Assembly (NCBI GenBank): GCA_964631175.1
Contig: CAZVWH010000021.1
Location: 1-34,151, forward strand
DNA from: CAZVWH01 sp964631175
GTDB taxonomy: Bacteria; Planctomycetota; Phycisphaerae; Sedimentisphaerales; Anaerobacaceae
DNA length: 34,151 nt
Direction of reading: 5' to 3'
Below are positions 7,582 through 16,511 of the stretch, in pieces; position 1 is the first letter of the stretch; each line of letters opens with the position of its first letter. A program made the position numbers and the translations under genes. The notes below the pieces were generated by a model that was given only the letters and a program-made list of their open reading frames with translations, searched no databases and was not told the origin of the DNA.

Positions 7582-8007
7582 ATGGATAACCTATGGATAT
7601 TAGCTCAAGCTGGGGATCAAGAGGCTCCTTCGAGTATTCCTTCGGAGCCGGTCGCTGAAGAAGGCCAAGCACAAACACTTGTACCATCCGACGCTAACGC
7701 CCCCCCCGCCGGAACCGAAGGACGAAGAGCTACCAGTGGCTACACTCACCTGATTTTTATCGGCTTGATGTTCGTCATATTGTACTTTGTCCTCTTTAGA
7801 GGTCCTCAAAAACAAAAACAGCAGCACAAAAAAATGGTGAAAACGCTACAGAAAAACGACCGGGTTCGAACAATCGGTGGAATTATTGGAACCGTCGTTG
7901 ATGTTAAGGAAGATGAGATTACATTGAAAGTCGATGAATCAAATAATACAAAAATAAAAATTATAGCTTCAGCAATCGGAAAGAATCTGTCGAAAGAAAA
8001 ATCGTAA
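7582..8007 (+). CDS. yajC: Sec translocon accessory protein YajC
   Basis: YajC associates with SecDF in the inner membrane. The 141-aa protein has one membrane helix at about 55-71 (LIFIGLMFVILYFVLF), then RGPQKQKQQHKKM and a cytoplasmic beta-rich domain with NDRVRTIGGIIGTVVDV. That order is standard for YajC. The N-terminal extension of about 50 residues, rich in Pro, Ala and Glu, is longer than in E. coli YajC. AAAGGA sits 7 nt before the ATG. The gene lies directly ahead of secDF, consistent with cotranscription. Confidence 0.95.
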   Translation: MDNLWILAQAGDQEAPSSIPSEPVAEEGQAQTLVPSDANAPPAGTEGRRATSGYTHLIFIGLMFVILYFVLFRGPQKQKQQHKKMVKTLQKNDRVRTIGGIIGTVVDVKEDEITLKVDESNNTKIKIIASAIGKNLSKEKS

Positions 8008-8008
8008 T

Positions 8009-8076
8009 TGGTAACTGGTGATTGGTAACTGGTAACTGGTTATTTAAATAACCAGTTAACCAATAACCATTCAACC
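8009..8076. repeat. AT-rich repeat with a 26-bp perfect palindrome between yajC and secDF
   Basis: Words of the form TTGGTAACTGG are repeated in tandem (8008-8040), then turn into their reverse complement. The centre at 8033-8058 is a perfect palindrome with arms AACTGGTTATTT and AAATAACCAGTT plus one more pair. AATGGTTATTGGTTAA, in reverse complement here, occurs exactly again at 32461-32476 after motA, so this is a dispersed family. In RNA it would form a stable hairpin without a U-tract. Confidence 0.8.
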
Positions 8077-8095
8077 AACTTATTTGAGGACAGTT

Positions 8096-11000
8096 ATGGG
8101 GAAGAATTTAACGCCGAAAATCATTCTAATTATCGTTTTGGTGCTCCTTACAGCATGGACTTTATACCCGCCAAGTAAAACATTAAAGCCTGGAATCGAC
8201 CTGGCAGGTGGAACAAGCCTTATCTATGAGATTGACACCCAGTACCTCGAAGAAGAAGAACAAAAGGACCTGGCCCAAAGAATGATAACCGTTCTGCGAA
8301 GGCGGATAGACCCTGCTAATATTCAAAACCTTTTATGGCGGCCACAAGGCAATACCCGTTTCGAGATACAGATGCCTCTGGCAAGCGCAGAAGCACGCCA
8401 ACAACGCCAGAATTTCGAACAAGCTAAGGAAGAGCTATTGGCCGAAAATGTAAATCCTGCCAGAATAATCCGCACCTTAAAACAGCCCGCAGAGCAGCGA
8501 GCTAAGGATTTTAACGACATCGCCCAGACGGATCCTAATAGACTAACAATTCTCGAATCCCTCGCTAAGGTCTATGACGAGCTGAATGAGCTGCAGGATA
8601 AAAGAGATGAGATCAACAACGAACTTGAAGTTATCGAAGACAAAATTTCGTCGGCTGGGCTTAGCCTCGACCAGATAAAGCTAAACCAAAACAATTGGGC
8701 TAAATTAAACGAGCAACAGCTTCAGAGCACATTAAAGGAATTTCCCGGAGCTGAAAACAACCTCGACCTGCTAACAAAATATATAGAAACCTATAAAAAA
8801 TGGGCCGAAGTCGTCAATCAGCTTCCTGAAAAACGCAGCCTATACGATGAAGCCAAGATAGAGATCGACAAGCTAAACTTAACCGAGGACCAGATGGATT
8901 TTGTGCTGGAGATGCCTGCCAAGTCAGCAGAGAGGCAAAAGAACATCGAGATATTCAAAACCGACTTTCCAGACCGTGCAGAAAAAATAGACAAGGTTGT
9001 TGCAGCATACGACGAGTATCGTCCTTTCAGAGGCAGGCTCGATGATCCCAGCGACCTTCAGCGGATGCTAAAAGGTGCCGGCATATTGGAGTTTCGAATA
9101 CTACCTACTTTAGACCGATTAGACCTGGCTGAATTAGCTACTGACGAAGTAGATGCTTATGCCAAATCGCTTACCGAAAAAGGACCTAAATATGCTTCAG
9201 ACAACAACTATATATGGTTGGAAGTAGAAAACATTGAAGAGTGGAAAACTCCTAACGCAATTGTCGCCCCATTCGGTGATAAATATTATGTCCTGTCAAG
9301 CAACAGGCCAAACGAAGCAATGCTGCACAGAACCGCCGGCAAAGATTGGAAACTTGAAAAGGCCGCTCCGGGACAAGATGAGTATGGCCGAACAGCTATC
9401 AACTTCGTTTTAGATGAAAGAGGCGGCAAAAAGTTCGGTAATGTCACCGGAAAAAATATTGATAGGCCACTTTGCATACTGCTCGACAATGTCGCTATAT
9501 CAGCCCCTAAGATTAACACAAGAATAACAACGCGCGGTCAAATAACCGGCGACTTCACGCAGACAGAAGTTGTTGATATGGTCAATAAGCTAAATGCCGG
9601 CTCCCTGCCTGCCAGACTCATTGAGCAGCCCATTTCGGAAAAAACAATCGGGCCATCCATCGGCGCCGAAAACCGTGACAAGGGCATCATAGCCGGCTTC
9701 ATAGGTCTGTTCGCAGTTACGTTCTGTATTTTAATCTATTATATGCTTGCCGGCTCAATAGCCGACGTAGCATTGCTTATGAACATCTTATTTGTCCTGG
9801 CAGTAATGGCTGGAATCAGGGCAACCTTCACGTTGCCGGGCATCGCAGGTATCATATTAACCATTGGTATGAGCGTTGACGCCAACGTGTTGATTTTTGA
9901 AAGAATGCGTGAAGAACAGCAGAAAGGCTCCGCATTGAGAACAGCCATAAGAAACGGCTATCAAAGAGCATTTAGAGCGATTTTGGATGCCAACATCACC
10001 ACATTTATCACCGCCGCTATTCTTTATTGGCGGGCGTCGGAAGAAATAAAAGGCTTTGCCATTGTGCTGATGCTGGGCATCTTATCAAGTATGTTTACTG
10101 CTCTGTTCGTGACCAGAGTAATCTTCGATTTTCTCTTAGCCAAGCGAGTTATCAAAGAGCATTTAATTATGCTGCGTCTAATACACGAGCCAAAAGTAAA
10201 TTGGATGGGTGCTAGGCCGATCTTCTTCTGCATCTCAGCCGTGCTCATCGTAGCAGGGCTATCGGTATTCTTCACGAGAGACGATACAAAAAATAATAAA
10301 TATGACATTGAATTTACCGGCGGAACTTCCGTTCAAATTAACCTTAAAGAGCCCCAAAGCAGACAATATGTGGTGGACAAAATCCGCCAGATTGGACAAG
10401 AGCTAAACAATCCGGCTCTTGCAGCAGCAAACATTAACAGTATTGGAATATCAAACAAACAATATGAAATCACCACTACAGAAACTAATAAAACCACTGC
10501 TACCATTACTTTCCCTGAATCCGAGAAGTCATCTGGGAACACCGTCGAAACCATAACCTCCGCAATCACAAAAGCCCAGGCAAAATCCCGCATTAAACTA
10601 AGCAATTTACAGGTTACACATGATCAAAGTCCTTCTGCGCCGGATTCATTCGTCATAGCAACGAGTCAGGTGAATCCCTCGCTTGTCAAAAATATCCTGA
10701 GCACGGCTTTGCCCGAAGCTAAAATTACAGAACCACAAGTTAATAAAATCGTCGATAACGCAATAAAAGCTGCTTTTGCAGACGAGCTGGAAATTCGGCA
10801 AAATCTTCGGTTGATAATCAATGAGCCGGAAAAAATAACTGAAGATATAATCGATTCGTATCCCGAACTTGCTGATTTCTTAGGAGGAATTAAAATCGAA
10901 TGTAAAATTGAAAGAGCTGCTACACCACAAGAAATAGACCAAAGATTAAGGCTGCTGCGCTTTAAGCCAGACCTGCAAGCTCTTGATTGGAATCCCTATA

Positions 11001-11761
11001 TAATTCTTAGTCCAAAGCTGACACTATTAGATCCAAACCAGCCGATAAATTCTTTCGCATATATTAGTGTCGGGGAAGAAGCAGGGCTGAGAGACCTAAG
11101 CGAGGACGAATGGACACAATTTACCGAAAACGAAAACACCAGGATCAAGGCCGCTGTAGAATTGGAAACGTCCCTACCTCGAGTAACACAGATAGACCCA
11201 TCAGTCGGAGCTGAGCAAAAAACACGAGCTTTAATTGCCATAATACTATCGTTATTTGCAATCGTGGCCTATATATGGATTCGATTTGGAAATGTCCGCT
11301 ACGGCTTCGCAGCAATTGCAGCGCTGGTTCATGATGTTTGTATTACACTCGGCGCTGTTACTGCCTGTACTTATATTGCAGCGACACCAATCGGTGAAAA
11401 ACTTTTAATCAGTGACTTCAAAATCAACCTGGCAATAATAGCTGCCTTCTTGACACTAATCGGGTATTCGCTTAACGATACGATTGTTGTTTTCGACCGC
11501 ATCCGCGAAAATCGCCGCAAGGGTCGTCTTAATCCACAGGTTATCACCAATAGTATCAATCAGACTATCTCGAGAACTATTATGACGTCTTTTACTACAT
11601 TTATTGTTGTACTGATAATGTATATCTTCGGCGGCCAAGGCTTAAGAGGTTTTACTTTCGCAATTGGTTTTGGCGTTATAATTGGTACTTATTCCTCCAT
11701 CGCGATAGCTGCACCTTTGTTGCTGATCGGCACAAAAACCAAAACGGGAAAAGGCAAATAG
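8096..11761 (+). CDS. secDF: Fused SecD-SecF protein translocase subunit with large insertions
   Basis: SecD and SecF use the proton gradient to help pull exported proteins through SecYEG. Here they form one 1221-aa chain. SecD features are a first helix at about 7-23, GIDLAGGTS at 33-41, GILEFR near 330 and MSVDANVLIFERMRE in the helical bundle. The SecF half starts near residue 700 with DIEFTGGTS near 737 and ends with GYSLNDTIVVFDRIREN and further helices. Between the first part of the SecD P1 domain and GILEFR lie about 220 extra residues (about 97-320), charged and coiled-coil-like. The SecF periplasmic region between FTGGT and SVGAE is about 300 residues, roughly three times normal. The start is ATG 8096 with GAGGA 5 nt upstream; the in-frame TTG at 8084 lies just before this site. 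Confidence 0.95.
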   Translation: MGKNLTPKIILIIVLVLLTAWTLYPPSKTLKPGIDLAGGTSLIYEIDTQYLEEEEQKDLAQRMITVLRRRIDPANIQNLLWRPQGNTRFEIQMPLASAEARQQRQNFEQAKEELLAENVNPARIIRTLKQPAEQRAKDFNDIAQTDPNRLTILESLAKVYDELNELQDKRDEINNELEVIEDKISSAGLSLDQIKLNQNNWAKLNEQQLQSTLKEFPGAENNLDLLTKYIETYKKWAEVVNQLPEKRSLYDEAKIEIDKLNLTEDQMDFVLEMPAKSAERQKNIEIFKTDFPDRAEKIDKVVAAYDEYRPFRGRLDDPSDLQRMLKGAGILEFRILPTLDRLDLAELATDEVDAYAKSLTEKGPKYASDNNYIWLEVENIEEWKTPNAIVAPFGDKYYVLSSNRPNEAMLHRTAGKDWKLEKAAPGQDEYGRTAINFVLDERGGKKFGNVTGKNIDRPLCILLDNVAISAPKINTRITTRGQITGDFTQTEVVDMVNKLNAGSLPARLIEQPISEKTIGPSIGAENRDKGIIAGFIGLFAVTFCILIYYMLAGSIADVALLMNILFVLAVMAGIRATFTLPGIAGIILTIGMSVDANVLIFERMREEQQKGSALRTAIRNGYQRAFRAILDANITTFITAAILYWRASEEIKGFAIVLMLGILSSMFTALFVTRVIFDFLLAKRVIKEHLIMLRLIHEPKVNWMGARPIFFCISAVLIVAGLSVFFTRDDTKNNKYDIEFTGGTSVQINLKEPQSRQYVVDKIRQIGQELNNPALAAANINSIGISNKQYEITTTETNKTTATITFPESEKSSGNTVETITSAITKAQAKSRIKLSNLQVTHDQSPSAPDSFVIATSQVNPSLVKNILSTALPEAKITEPQVNKIVDNAIKAAFADELEIRQNLRLIINEPEKITEDIIDSYPELADFLGGIKIECKIERAATPQEIDQRLRLLRFKPDLQALDWNPYIILSPKLTLLDPNQPINSFAYISVGEEAGLRDLSEDEWTQFTENENTRIKAAVELETSLPRVTQIDPSVGAEQKTRALIAIILSLFAIVAYIWIRFGNVRYGFAAIAALVHDVCITLGAVTACTYIAATPIGEKLLISDFKINLAIIAAFLTLIGYSLNDTIVVFDRIRENRRKGRLNPQVITNSINQTISRTIMTSFTTFIVVLIMYIFGGQGLRGFTFAIGFGVIIGTYSSIAIAAPLLLIGTKTKTGKGK

Positions 11762-11762
11762 G

Positions 11763-11870
11763 CTTGCCACGGAGGCACTAAGACACTGATATTGGGCAGT
11801 TGGTCAGTACAAAGCGAAGCAATCTATTCAATCTCTTTGTGACCTCGTATCTTTGTAGCTGTGACGGGCA
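11763..11870. repeat. Intergenic repeat of the CACGGAGGCAC type
   Basis: GCCACGGAGGCACTAAGACAC at the left (positions 11765-11785) and the segment with TTTGTGACCTCGTATCTTTG at 11837-11856 resemble inverted copies of one motif. I recall similar sequence between genes of many environmental bacteria. It separates secDF from the short ORF that follows. A 63-codon frame across it was judged spurious. Confidence 0.45.
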
Positions 11871-11875
11871 AAAAA

Positions 11876-11971
11876 ATGCCGAAGGACTTCAAAATTGGAA
11901 TGATTCTTGGCTTGGTGCTGATTATCATTGGCACGTTCTGGCTCCGCCAACAAACGGCAGAAAATTCTTAA
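11876..11971 (+). pseudogene. 31-codon membrane-anchor ORF, probable remnant of a longer envelope protein gene
   Basis: The frame begins MPKDFKIGMILGLVLIIIG and stops after WLRQQTAENS. It is a charged start followed by a single membrane helix and a short tail. From memory, this resembles the N-terminal anchor of LysM-domain envelope proteins of Planctomycetota, which continue for hundreds of residues. Here the frame ends at once and no LysM-like frame follows. It could equally be a genuine single-pass microprotein. Upstream GACGGG is a poor ribosome site. Repeat DNA on its left fits a rearrangement. Confidence 0.4.
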
Positions 11972-12012
11972 TGCCAGCCGCTCAAGAATAAAAAAATGTA
12001 AACAAGCTTACG

Positions 12013-12043
12013 CACCAATATTTAATCCACCGATTTATTGGTG
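12013..12043 (-). terminator. Candidate hairpin between convergent secDF side and pgl
   Basis: CACCAATA at 12013-12020 pairs exactly with TATTGGTG at 12036-12043. The hairpin lies immediately beyond the pgl stop codon, where two convergent units meet. No U-tract directly follows on either strand, so function as an intrinsic terminator is uncertain. Confidence 0.35.
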
Positions 12044-12045
12044 GG

Positions 12046-12807
12046 TTATCCAGAAATGGCTTTTGCTGCGTCACTATCGACCAGCCAGGTGACCTTATCA
12101 AGAATAGGCCAAAGAATGTGAATAGGATACCGCACTTCATCCGGCTCGCTGGTCAAAACCTCTTTCAAAATATCAGCCTTTTCTTCGCCGGAGACCAAAA
12201 CGGCTATATGAAATGCTGCGCATAAAACCGGATGCGTCAAGGTTATCCTGTTAAGCTTCTCATTCAACTCGTAAACAACACAGGCTAAATTTTCCTTATT
12301 GAATGATGCATAAGAATCGGGAAACAACGAACCGGTATGTCCCTCAGCCCCCATCCCAAGAACAATTAAATCAAATCCAGGAAGCTCATCCTTTTTTAAG
12401 CCGAACACTTTGCGAATCATACCTTCATAACGACTGGCTGCAACATTTATGTCGTTGTACTCGGTTGGTATCCGATGAACATTTTCTTTGGGAATGGCTA
12501 TCTTGGTCAGGAAAGTATCGGCAGCCAGCTTGTAATTGCTCCACTGCGAGTCCGGCGGGACGTACCGCTCGTCCACCCAGAACAACTGTATCCTATCCCA
12601 CAACAGAGAACGGACTTGTGGCACTTCGCCGAGCAACTCGAAAAAACGCTTAGGTGTATGTCCCCCAGATATTGCAACGTTAAAGCCGTTCTTGGCTTTT
12701 ATCGCCTTTTGGGCATCAGCAATAAAAAGCTCAATGCTTCTGCGTGCAAGACTCTCGGCATCGACTACAATCTCAACATTTGGTTTATACTTTGCTGCGG
12801 TTTCCAT
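12046..12807 (-). CDS. pgl: 6-phosphogluconolactonase
   Basis: Pgl hydrolyses 6-phosphogluconolactone in the oxidative pentose phosphate pathway. The 253-aa protein shows the family motifs SGGHTP at 47-52, DERYVP at 79-84 and GMGAEGHTGSLFP at 151-163. The last is usually GxGxDGHxASLFP, so Asp is Glu here. The longest open frame begins at a TTG (12846) with no ribosome site. The ATG at 12807 has GGTGG a few bases upstream and fits the usual family N-terminus, so it was chosen. No zwf or gnd is next to it in the window; it appears to be a single-gene unit. Confidence 0.92.
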   Translation of the reverse strand: METAAKYKPNVEIVVDAESLARRSIELFIADAQKAIKAKNGFNVAISGGHTPKRFFELLGEVPQVRSLLWDRIQLFWVDERYVPPDSQWSNYKLAADTFLTKIAIPKENVHRIPTEYNDINVAASRYEGMIRKVFGLKKDELPGFDLIVLGMGAEGHTGSLFPDSYASFNKENLACVVYELNEKLNRITLTHPVLCAAFHIAVLVSGEEKADILKEVLTSEPDEVRYPIHILWPILDKVTWLVDSDAAKAISG

Positions 12808-13107
12808 ATCTCCACCGCTTATTCCGGCTCGTAATAAACCCACCAACAGCTACTATTCGCCTCGCAGACAGGCAGTACTCCATGCAGAATAATCATTATA
12901 TTATAATATTAGCTCGAATCCTATGGAAAATCATAGCCTTTCTTTGAAAAGAACTCTCACCCCCACCATATATACATATATTATAATATATTATCCATCC
13001 TGAAAAGACCTTTGACCAGAAAAATCCTCTAAAAAATATTCATTTGTTAACTATTAACTACTAAAGCACTTAAGGCTAAAAAGAATCATCTCCTCGGAAC
13101 GGCTGCT
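12808..13107. other. AT-rich gap upstream of pgl and downstream of the efflux operon
   Basis: No gene was found in these 300 bases. They contain runs of TATA-type sequence (12897-12911 and 12968-12990) including TATAAT words on the minus strand that could serve as a -10 for pgl, but no good -35 partner. TTAACTATTAACTACTAAAG near 13047-13066 belongs to the AT-rich repeat class. No strong terminator for the efflux operon was seen. Confidence 0.5.
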
Positions 13108-13398
13108 TTAAGTAACCTCCTCGATTTCCCACATGAATGCCTTTACACCTTCCGAGCCAAGTTTCTGTCTCATCCTGCGAACTCTGTCAAGAATCACTGT
13201 AGCCACCTGTTCGGACACAACAGTTGCCACAACATTATTGGCTTTAGGCCAGATATGACTGTACAAGTGGGGACCACTGCTCCTGCCTTTGCCAAGCACT
13301 TTCGTCCACTTAGTGTAGCCTTCAATGTTAACATCTTCAAGAACTTCAAAAACTTCCTGGTCAACCGCCTCGTTGTAACATATCAGCACAAGTTTCAC
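13108..13398 (-). CDS. P-II-like transporter-associated protein (PG0541 type)
   Basis: This 96-aa protein resembles small P-II-like (GlnB-fold) proteins that accompany RND pumps and are annotated as PG0541-family transporter-associated proteins. Visible features are the opening KLVLICYNEAVDQEV, GYTKWTKVLGKG near 27-38, and a VSEQVA...ILDRVRRMR helix. It lacks the canonical GlnB T-loop tyrosine context. The longest frame starts at a TTG at 13413. The GTG at 13398 is preferred because AAAGG stands 7 nt upstream and the N-terminus then fits the fold. It starts 11 nt after the permease stop, so it is the last gene of the efflux operon. A regulatory role on the pump is inferred. Confidence 0.8.
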   Translation of the reverse strand: MKLVLICYNEAVDQEVFEVLEDVNIEGYTKWTKVLGKGRSSGPHLYSHIWPKANNVVATVVSEQVATVILDRVRRMRQKLGSEGVKAFMWEIEEVT

Positions 13399-13409
13399 GG
13401 ATACACCTT

Positions 13410-16400
13410 TCAAGAAAATTTTGTCTTAACGCGGACCTCAAAAACACTATAGAGTACCGGAACGATAATCAATGTCACTATAGTGGAAACCAATAGTCCA
13501 CCCATGATAGTCAAGCCCAACGGATTCCATACCTCAGAACCTTGGCCTCTACCAAAGGCCATTGGCGTCAGGGCAAAAATCGTGGTAAATGCCGTCATCA
13601 GAACCGGCCTTAATCTGATTTGTCCCGCCCGCCGTACAGCATCCTTCAACTCCAAGCCTCTGGCACGAAGAATGTTGATATAATCTACCAGTACAATCGC
13701 GTTATTTACTACAATACCTGTTAACATTAACAAACCGAGAAAGATTACGATGCTTATATGATGTCCGCCCAGAAATAAGGCCACAATAGCTCCGCTGAAA
13801 GCAAACGGGATCGAAAACATTACGACAAATGGATGAAGCAGTGACTCGAACTGAGAAGCCATGACCATATACACTAAGGCCGAGCCCACAATTAGCGCCA
13901 GCGTCAGCCAGAAGAAGGACTCCCGCTGCTCTTCGACCTGGCCGGCCATATAGATCTCGACTCCCTGAGGGATGTCCAGCTTTCCTATTTCAGCTTCTAT
14001 GTCGCCGACAACCTCTCCGAGCGAGCGATTATAAACATTGCCCTCCACATTCACGATTCGTCCCTGGTCCTTGCGCTGTATCTGGACCGGCCCATATTCA
14101 ATTTTGGTCTGAGCCACGTTATCTACACGAACCAACTGTCCACCAGGCAAACGAACCGTAGTCGCCTGAACCTCACGTACATCCTGACGGTCCTTTTCCT
14201 GCAGGCGAACGAATATGTCATATTCATCTCCCTTAACTCGATACATGCTGGCCTGACGGCCATAAAATGATGCTCGGATTGTATCACCAATATCCGATAC
14301 GTTCAGCCCCATGGTTGAAGCCTTGGCACGGTCCACGTTAACCCAAATTTCCGGCCTTCCCTTAACTCTGGATATACCAACATCCACCGCTCCGGGCGTA
14401 TTCTCTGCAATCTTCTTGATCTCCGCGGCGATCTCGTCCGTCAAGTCCATATCGTCGCCAATGACGTTGATTGTCAATGGTTGTCCACCACCTAACATCA
14501 TGCTTTCCATCGGGTCACCCGTGCTTATGGAGTACTTTTCAATTTGCAGTATGCCTTTGGACTCATTGAAACGTCGTCTAATACCAGCAGCAATATCTGC
14601 AATAACGCGATCTCGCTGCACCTTAGGCACCAATTTTACAACGAAGGTGCCGATATGAGCACCCTCGCTGCCGGACGACGGACCCCTACCACCTTCACTA
14701 ACTCCACATCTTGTGAATATGGCGACCCTGTCACTTTCCGGCACTTCATCTTTCAGAATATCTTCGAGAGCTTCCATAACGCGGGCGGTCTCTTCTACGC
14801 GAGTGCCTACCGGCAGTTGCACCGTTCCCTGGAGGAAGGCGGTGTCTTCTTGCGGCATAAATTCACTGCCGAGAAAAGGTACCAAAGACAAACTTCCAAT
14901 AAATAAAACAAGTGCAACTGTAATAACCGTCTTGCGATGACCAAGTGCCCAGGAAAGAATCCCCGCATACATGCTCGCCAGCACATCGAACATCCGCTCC
15001 GTTTTAGAAAAGAACCTGCTGTGCTTAGCTTTTTGGATGGACGCACGCATCAGTGTAGATGAAAGCATAGGAGTAAGGGTAATAGCCGAAAACAGTGATG
15101 CAAGCAAAACAACACTTATAACGACTGCAAACTCGGTGAAGATAATCTTGGTGATTCCCTTAACAAAAAGGATTGGGAAAAAGATACATATCGTCGTTAG
15201 CGTGGAAGCGGTTATAGCCATTGCTACTTCAGAAGCTCCGTATTCAGCTCCTTCTTCCGGACGCTCGCCTTGTTCCCGATGCCGTGTAATGTTCTCCAGC
15301 ACCACAATAGCATTATCCACGACCATGCCAATAGCGATTATCATGGCAAACATACTCATCATATTGATGGTATAATCGAGAAAATAAATCATTATGATAG
15401 CTACGATGAGTGAAAATGGTATCGTAAGTGCAATTACGAGGGTCGCCCGCCACTGACGAAGAAAAACAAGAACAACCGACATGGCCAGCAATCCGCCTAT
15501 CAGCAAAGTGCTGGAAAGGTCGTGAATTGTCCGCTCAATGTCTTCGGATGAGTCCATAACATTTATCACTTTGACGTCAGGCGGCAGGTGTTTCTTTAGC
15601 TCTTCCATTCTTCTGCGAACCAGCCGGGCCACCTGCACCGTATTCGCCCCGGATTGTTTTTGAACAATTACTATGGCCCCTCGCTGGCCGTTGATTCTGA
15701 TGTATAGCTCGATCTCCTCAAACCCGTCTTCGACCGTTCCGATATCAGAGAGCTTAACGATGGAACCGTTTCGCGAGGTCAATACAATCTCGCGCATGGG
15801 CTCAACCTGCTTGAATTCACCGGGTACACGAATCAGGTAATCGGTCAGACCCATTTTGACATTTCCAGCAGAAGTATCTTTATTCTCGTTCATAATGGCC
15901 CAAATAACGTCCTGCGGCGTGAGCGCATAACTGGCGAGCCTTTCTCTGTCAAATTCAACATTAATCTGACGATGCAAAGGTATGTAAGCAGCGGCGGTAC
16001 CGACTCCGGGCAGCCGTTTAAGAGGGTCTGCAATCTCATCTTCCAGGATATCTTCGAGTAGAGGATAGCTTTCCTCAGCCATTATTCCATAAACCATAAT
16101 TGGGAATTGTGATATATCAAATTTCATAACGCGAGGTTCTTCTACTTCGTCAGGAAGCTCCCTCTTTGCCATTCCCACGGCATCTCGGACTTCATTTGCC
16201 CTCGTATCTAAGTCCGTATCCCAATCAAATGACAGCGCGATTGTGGACATATCCTCCATCGAGGTGGAGGTTATATGGTCTAATTCCGGGACGGTAGAAA
16301 GATATCGCTCAAGTATCTCGGTTACTTTGCTCTCTACTTCCTCCGGCGCAGCTCCCGGATATTGTGTTATAACAGTGATAGCGGGCAAATCCATCTCCGG

Positions 16401-16511
16401 CAGTGAGTCAATAGGCAGTAAGGCCAGACAAAGAGCACCAACCATCAAAGCACCGAGAAATATCATAAAAACCGTAACAGGCTTTTTAACTGAAAATTCA
16501 GGAATATTCAT
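13410..16511 (-). CDS. RND-family efflux permease (HAE1/AcrB type)
   Basis: The 1033-aa inner-membrane pump drives proton-coupled export through a tripartite complex. It begins MNIPEFSVKKPVTVFMIF with the first membrane helix, followed by a large periplasmic loop with DLPAITVITQYPGAAPEEVE, and repeats the helix-loop plan in the second half. The proton-relay helix reads GMVVDNAIVVLEN at 395-407. The AcrB Asp407 equivalent is kept (Asp399) and the Asp408 equivalent is Asn400, a common variant. Length is normal. The start overlaps the adaptor stop as ATGA, with GGAG 8 nt upstream, indicating translational coupling. Substrate cannot be told from sequence. Confidence 0.95.
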   Translation of the reverse strand: MNIPEFSVKKPVTVFMIFLGALMVGALCLALLPIDSLPEMDLPAITVITQYPGAAPEEVESKVTEILERYLSTVPELDHITSTSMEDMSTIALSFDWDTDLDTRANEVRDAVGMAKRELPDEVEEPRVMKFDISQFPIMVYGIMAEESYPLLEDILEDEIADPLKRLPGVGTAAAYIPLHRQINVEFDRERLASYALTPQDVIWAIMNENKDTSAGNVKMGLTDYLIRVPGEFKQVEPMREIVLTSRNGSIVKLSDIGTVEDGFEEIELYIRINGQRGAIVIVQKQSGANTVQVARLVRRRMEELKKHLPPDVKVINVMDSSEDIERTIHDLSSTLLIGGLLAMSVVLVFLRQWRATLVIALTIPFSLIVAIIMIYFLDYTINMMSMFAMIIAIGMVVDNAIVVLENITRHREQGERPEEGAEYGASEVAMAITASTLTTICIFFPILFVKGITKIIFTEFAVVISVVLLASLFSAITLTPMLSSTLMRASIQKAKHSRFFSKTERMFDVLASMYAGILSWALGHRKTVITVALVLFIGSLSLVPFLGSEFMPQEDTAFLQGTVQLPVGTRVEETARVMEALEDILKDEVPESDRVAIFTRCGVSEGGRGPSSGSEGAHIGTFVVKLVPKVQRDRVIADIAAGIRRRFNESKGILQIEKYSISTGDPMESMMLGGGQPLTINVIGDDMDLTDEIAAEIKKIAENTPGAVDVGISRVKGRPEIWVNVDRAKASTMGLNVSDIGDTIRASFYGRQASMYRVKGDEYDIFVRLQEKDRQDVREVQATTVRLPGGQLVRVDNVAQTKIEYGPVQIQRKDQGRIVNVEGNVYNRSLGEVVGDIEAEIGKLDIPQGVEIYMAGQVEEQRESFFWLTLALIVGSALVYMVMASQFESLLHPFVVMFSIPFAFSGAIVALFLGGHHISIVIFLGLLMLTGIVVNNAIVLVDYINILRARGLELKDAVRRAGQIRLRPVLMTAFTTIFALTPMAFGRGQGSEVWNPLGLTIMGGLLVSTIVTLIIVPVLYSVFEVRVKTKFS

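Noticed and set aside
7205..7687. 160-codon minus-strand frame across the tgt-yajC junction
   Set aside because: It overlaps the ends of two firm genes and has no recognisable domain or ribosome site.
11800..11991. 63-codon plus-strand frame after secDF
   Set aside because: It crosses the intergenic repeat; the overlapping 31-codon frame has a far more protein-like sequence.
12303..12892. Several plus-strand frames of over 100 codons opposite pgl
   Set aside because: They are antisense to a clear enzyme gene and show no family features.
15306..15348. RND permease considered inactive because the second relay Asp is Asn
   Set aside because: Asp-Asn at this place is common in HAE1-type pumps and all other features are normal.
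14311..15375. Plus-strand frames of 115-134 codons within the RND permease gene
   Set aside because: They are antisense shadows of a well-conserved gene.
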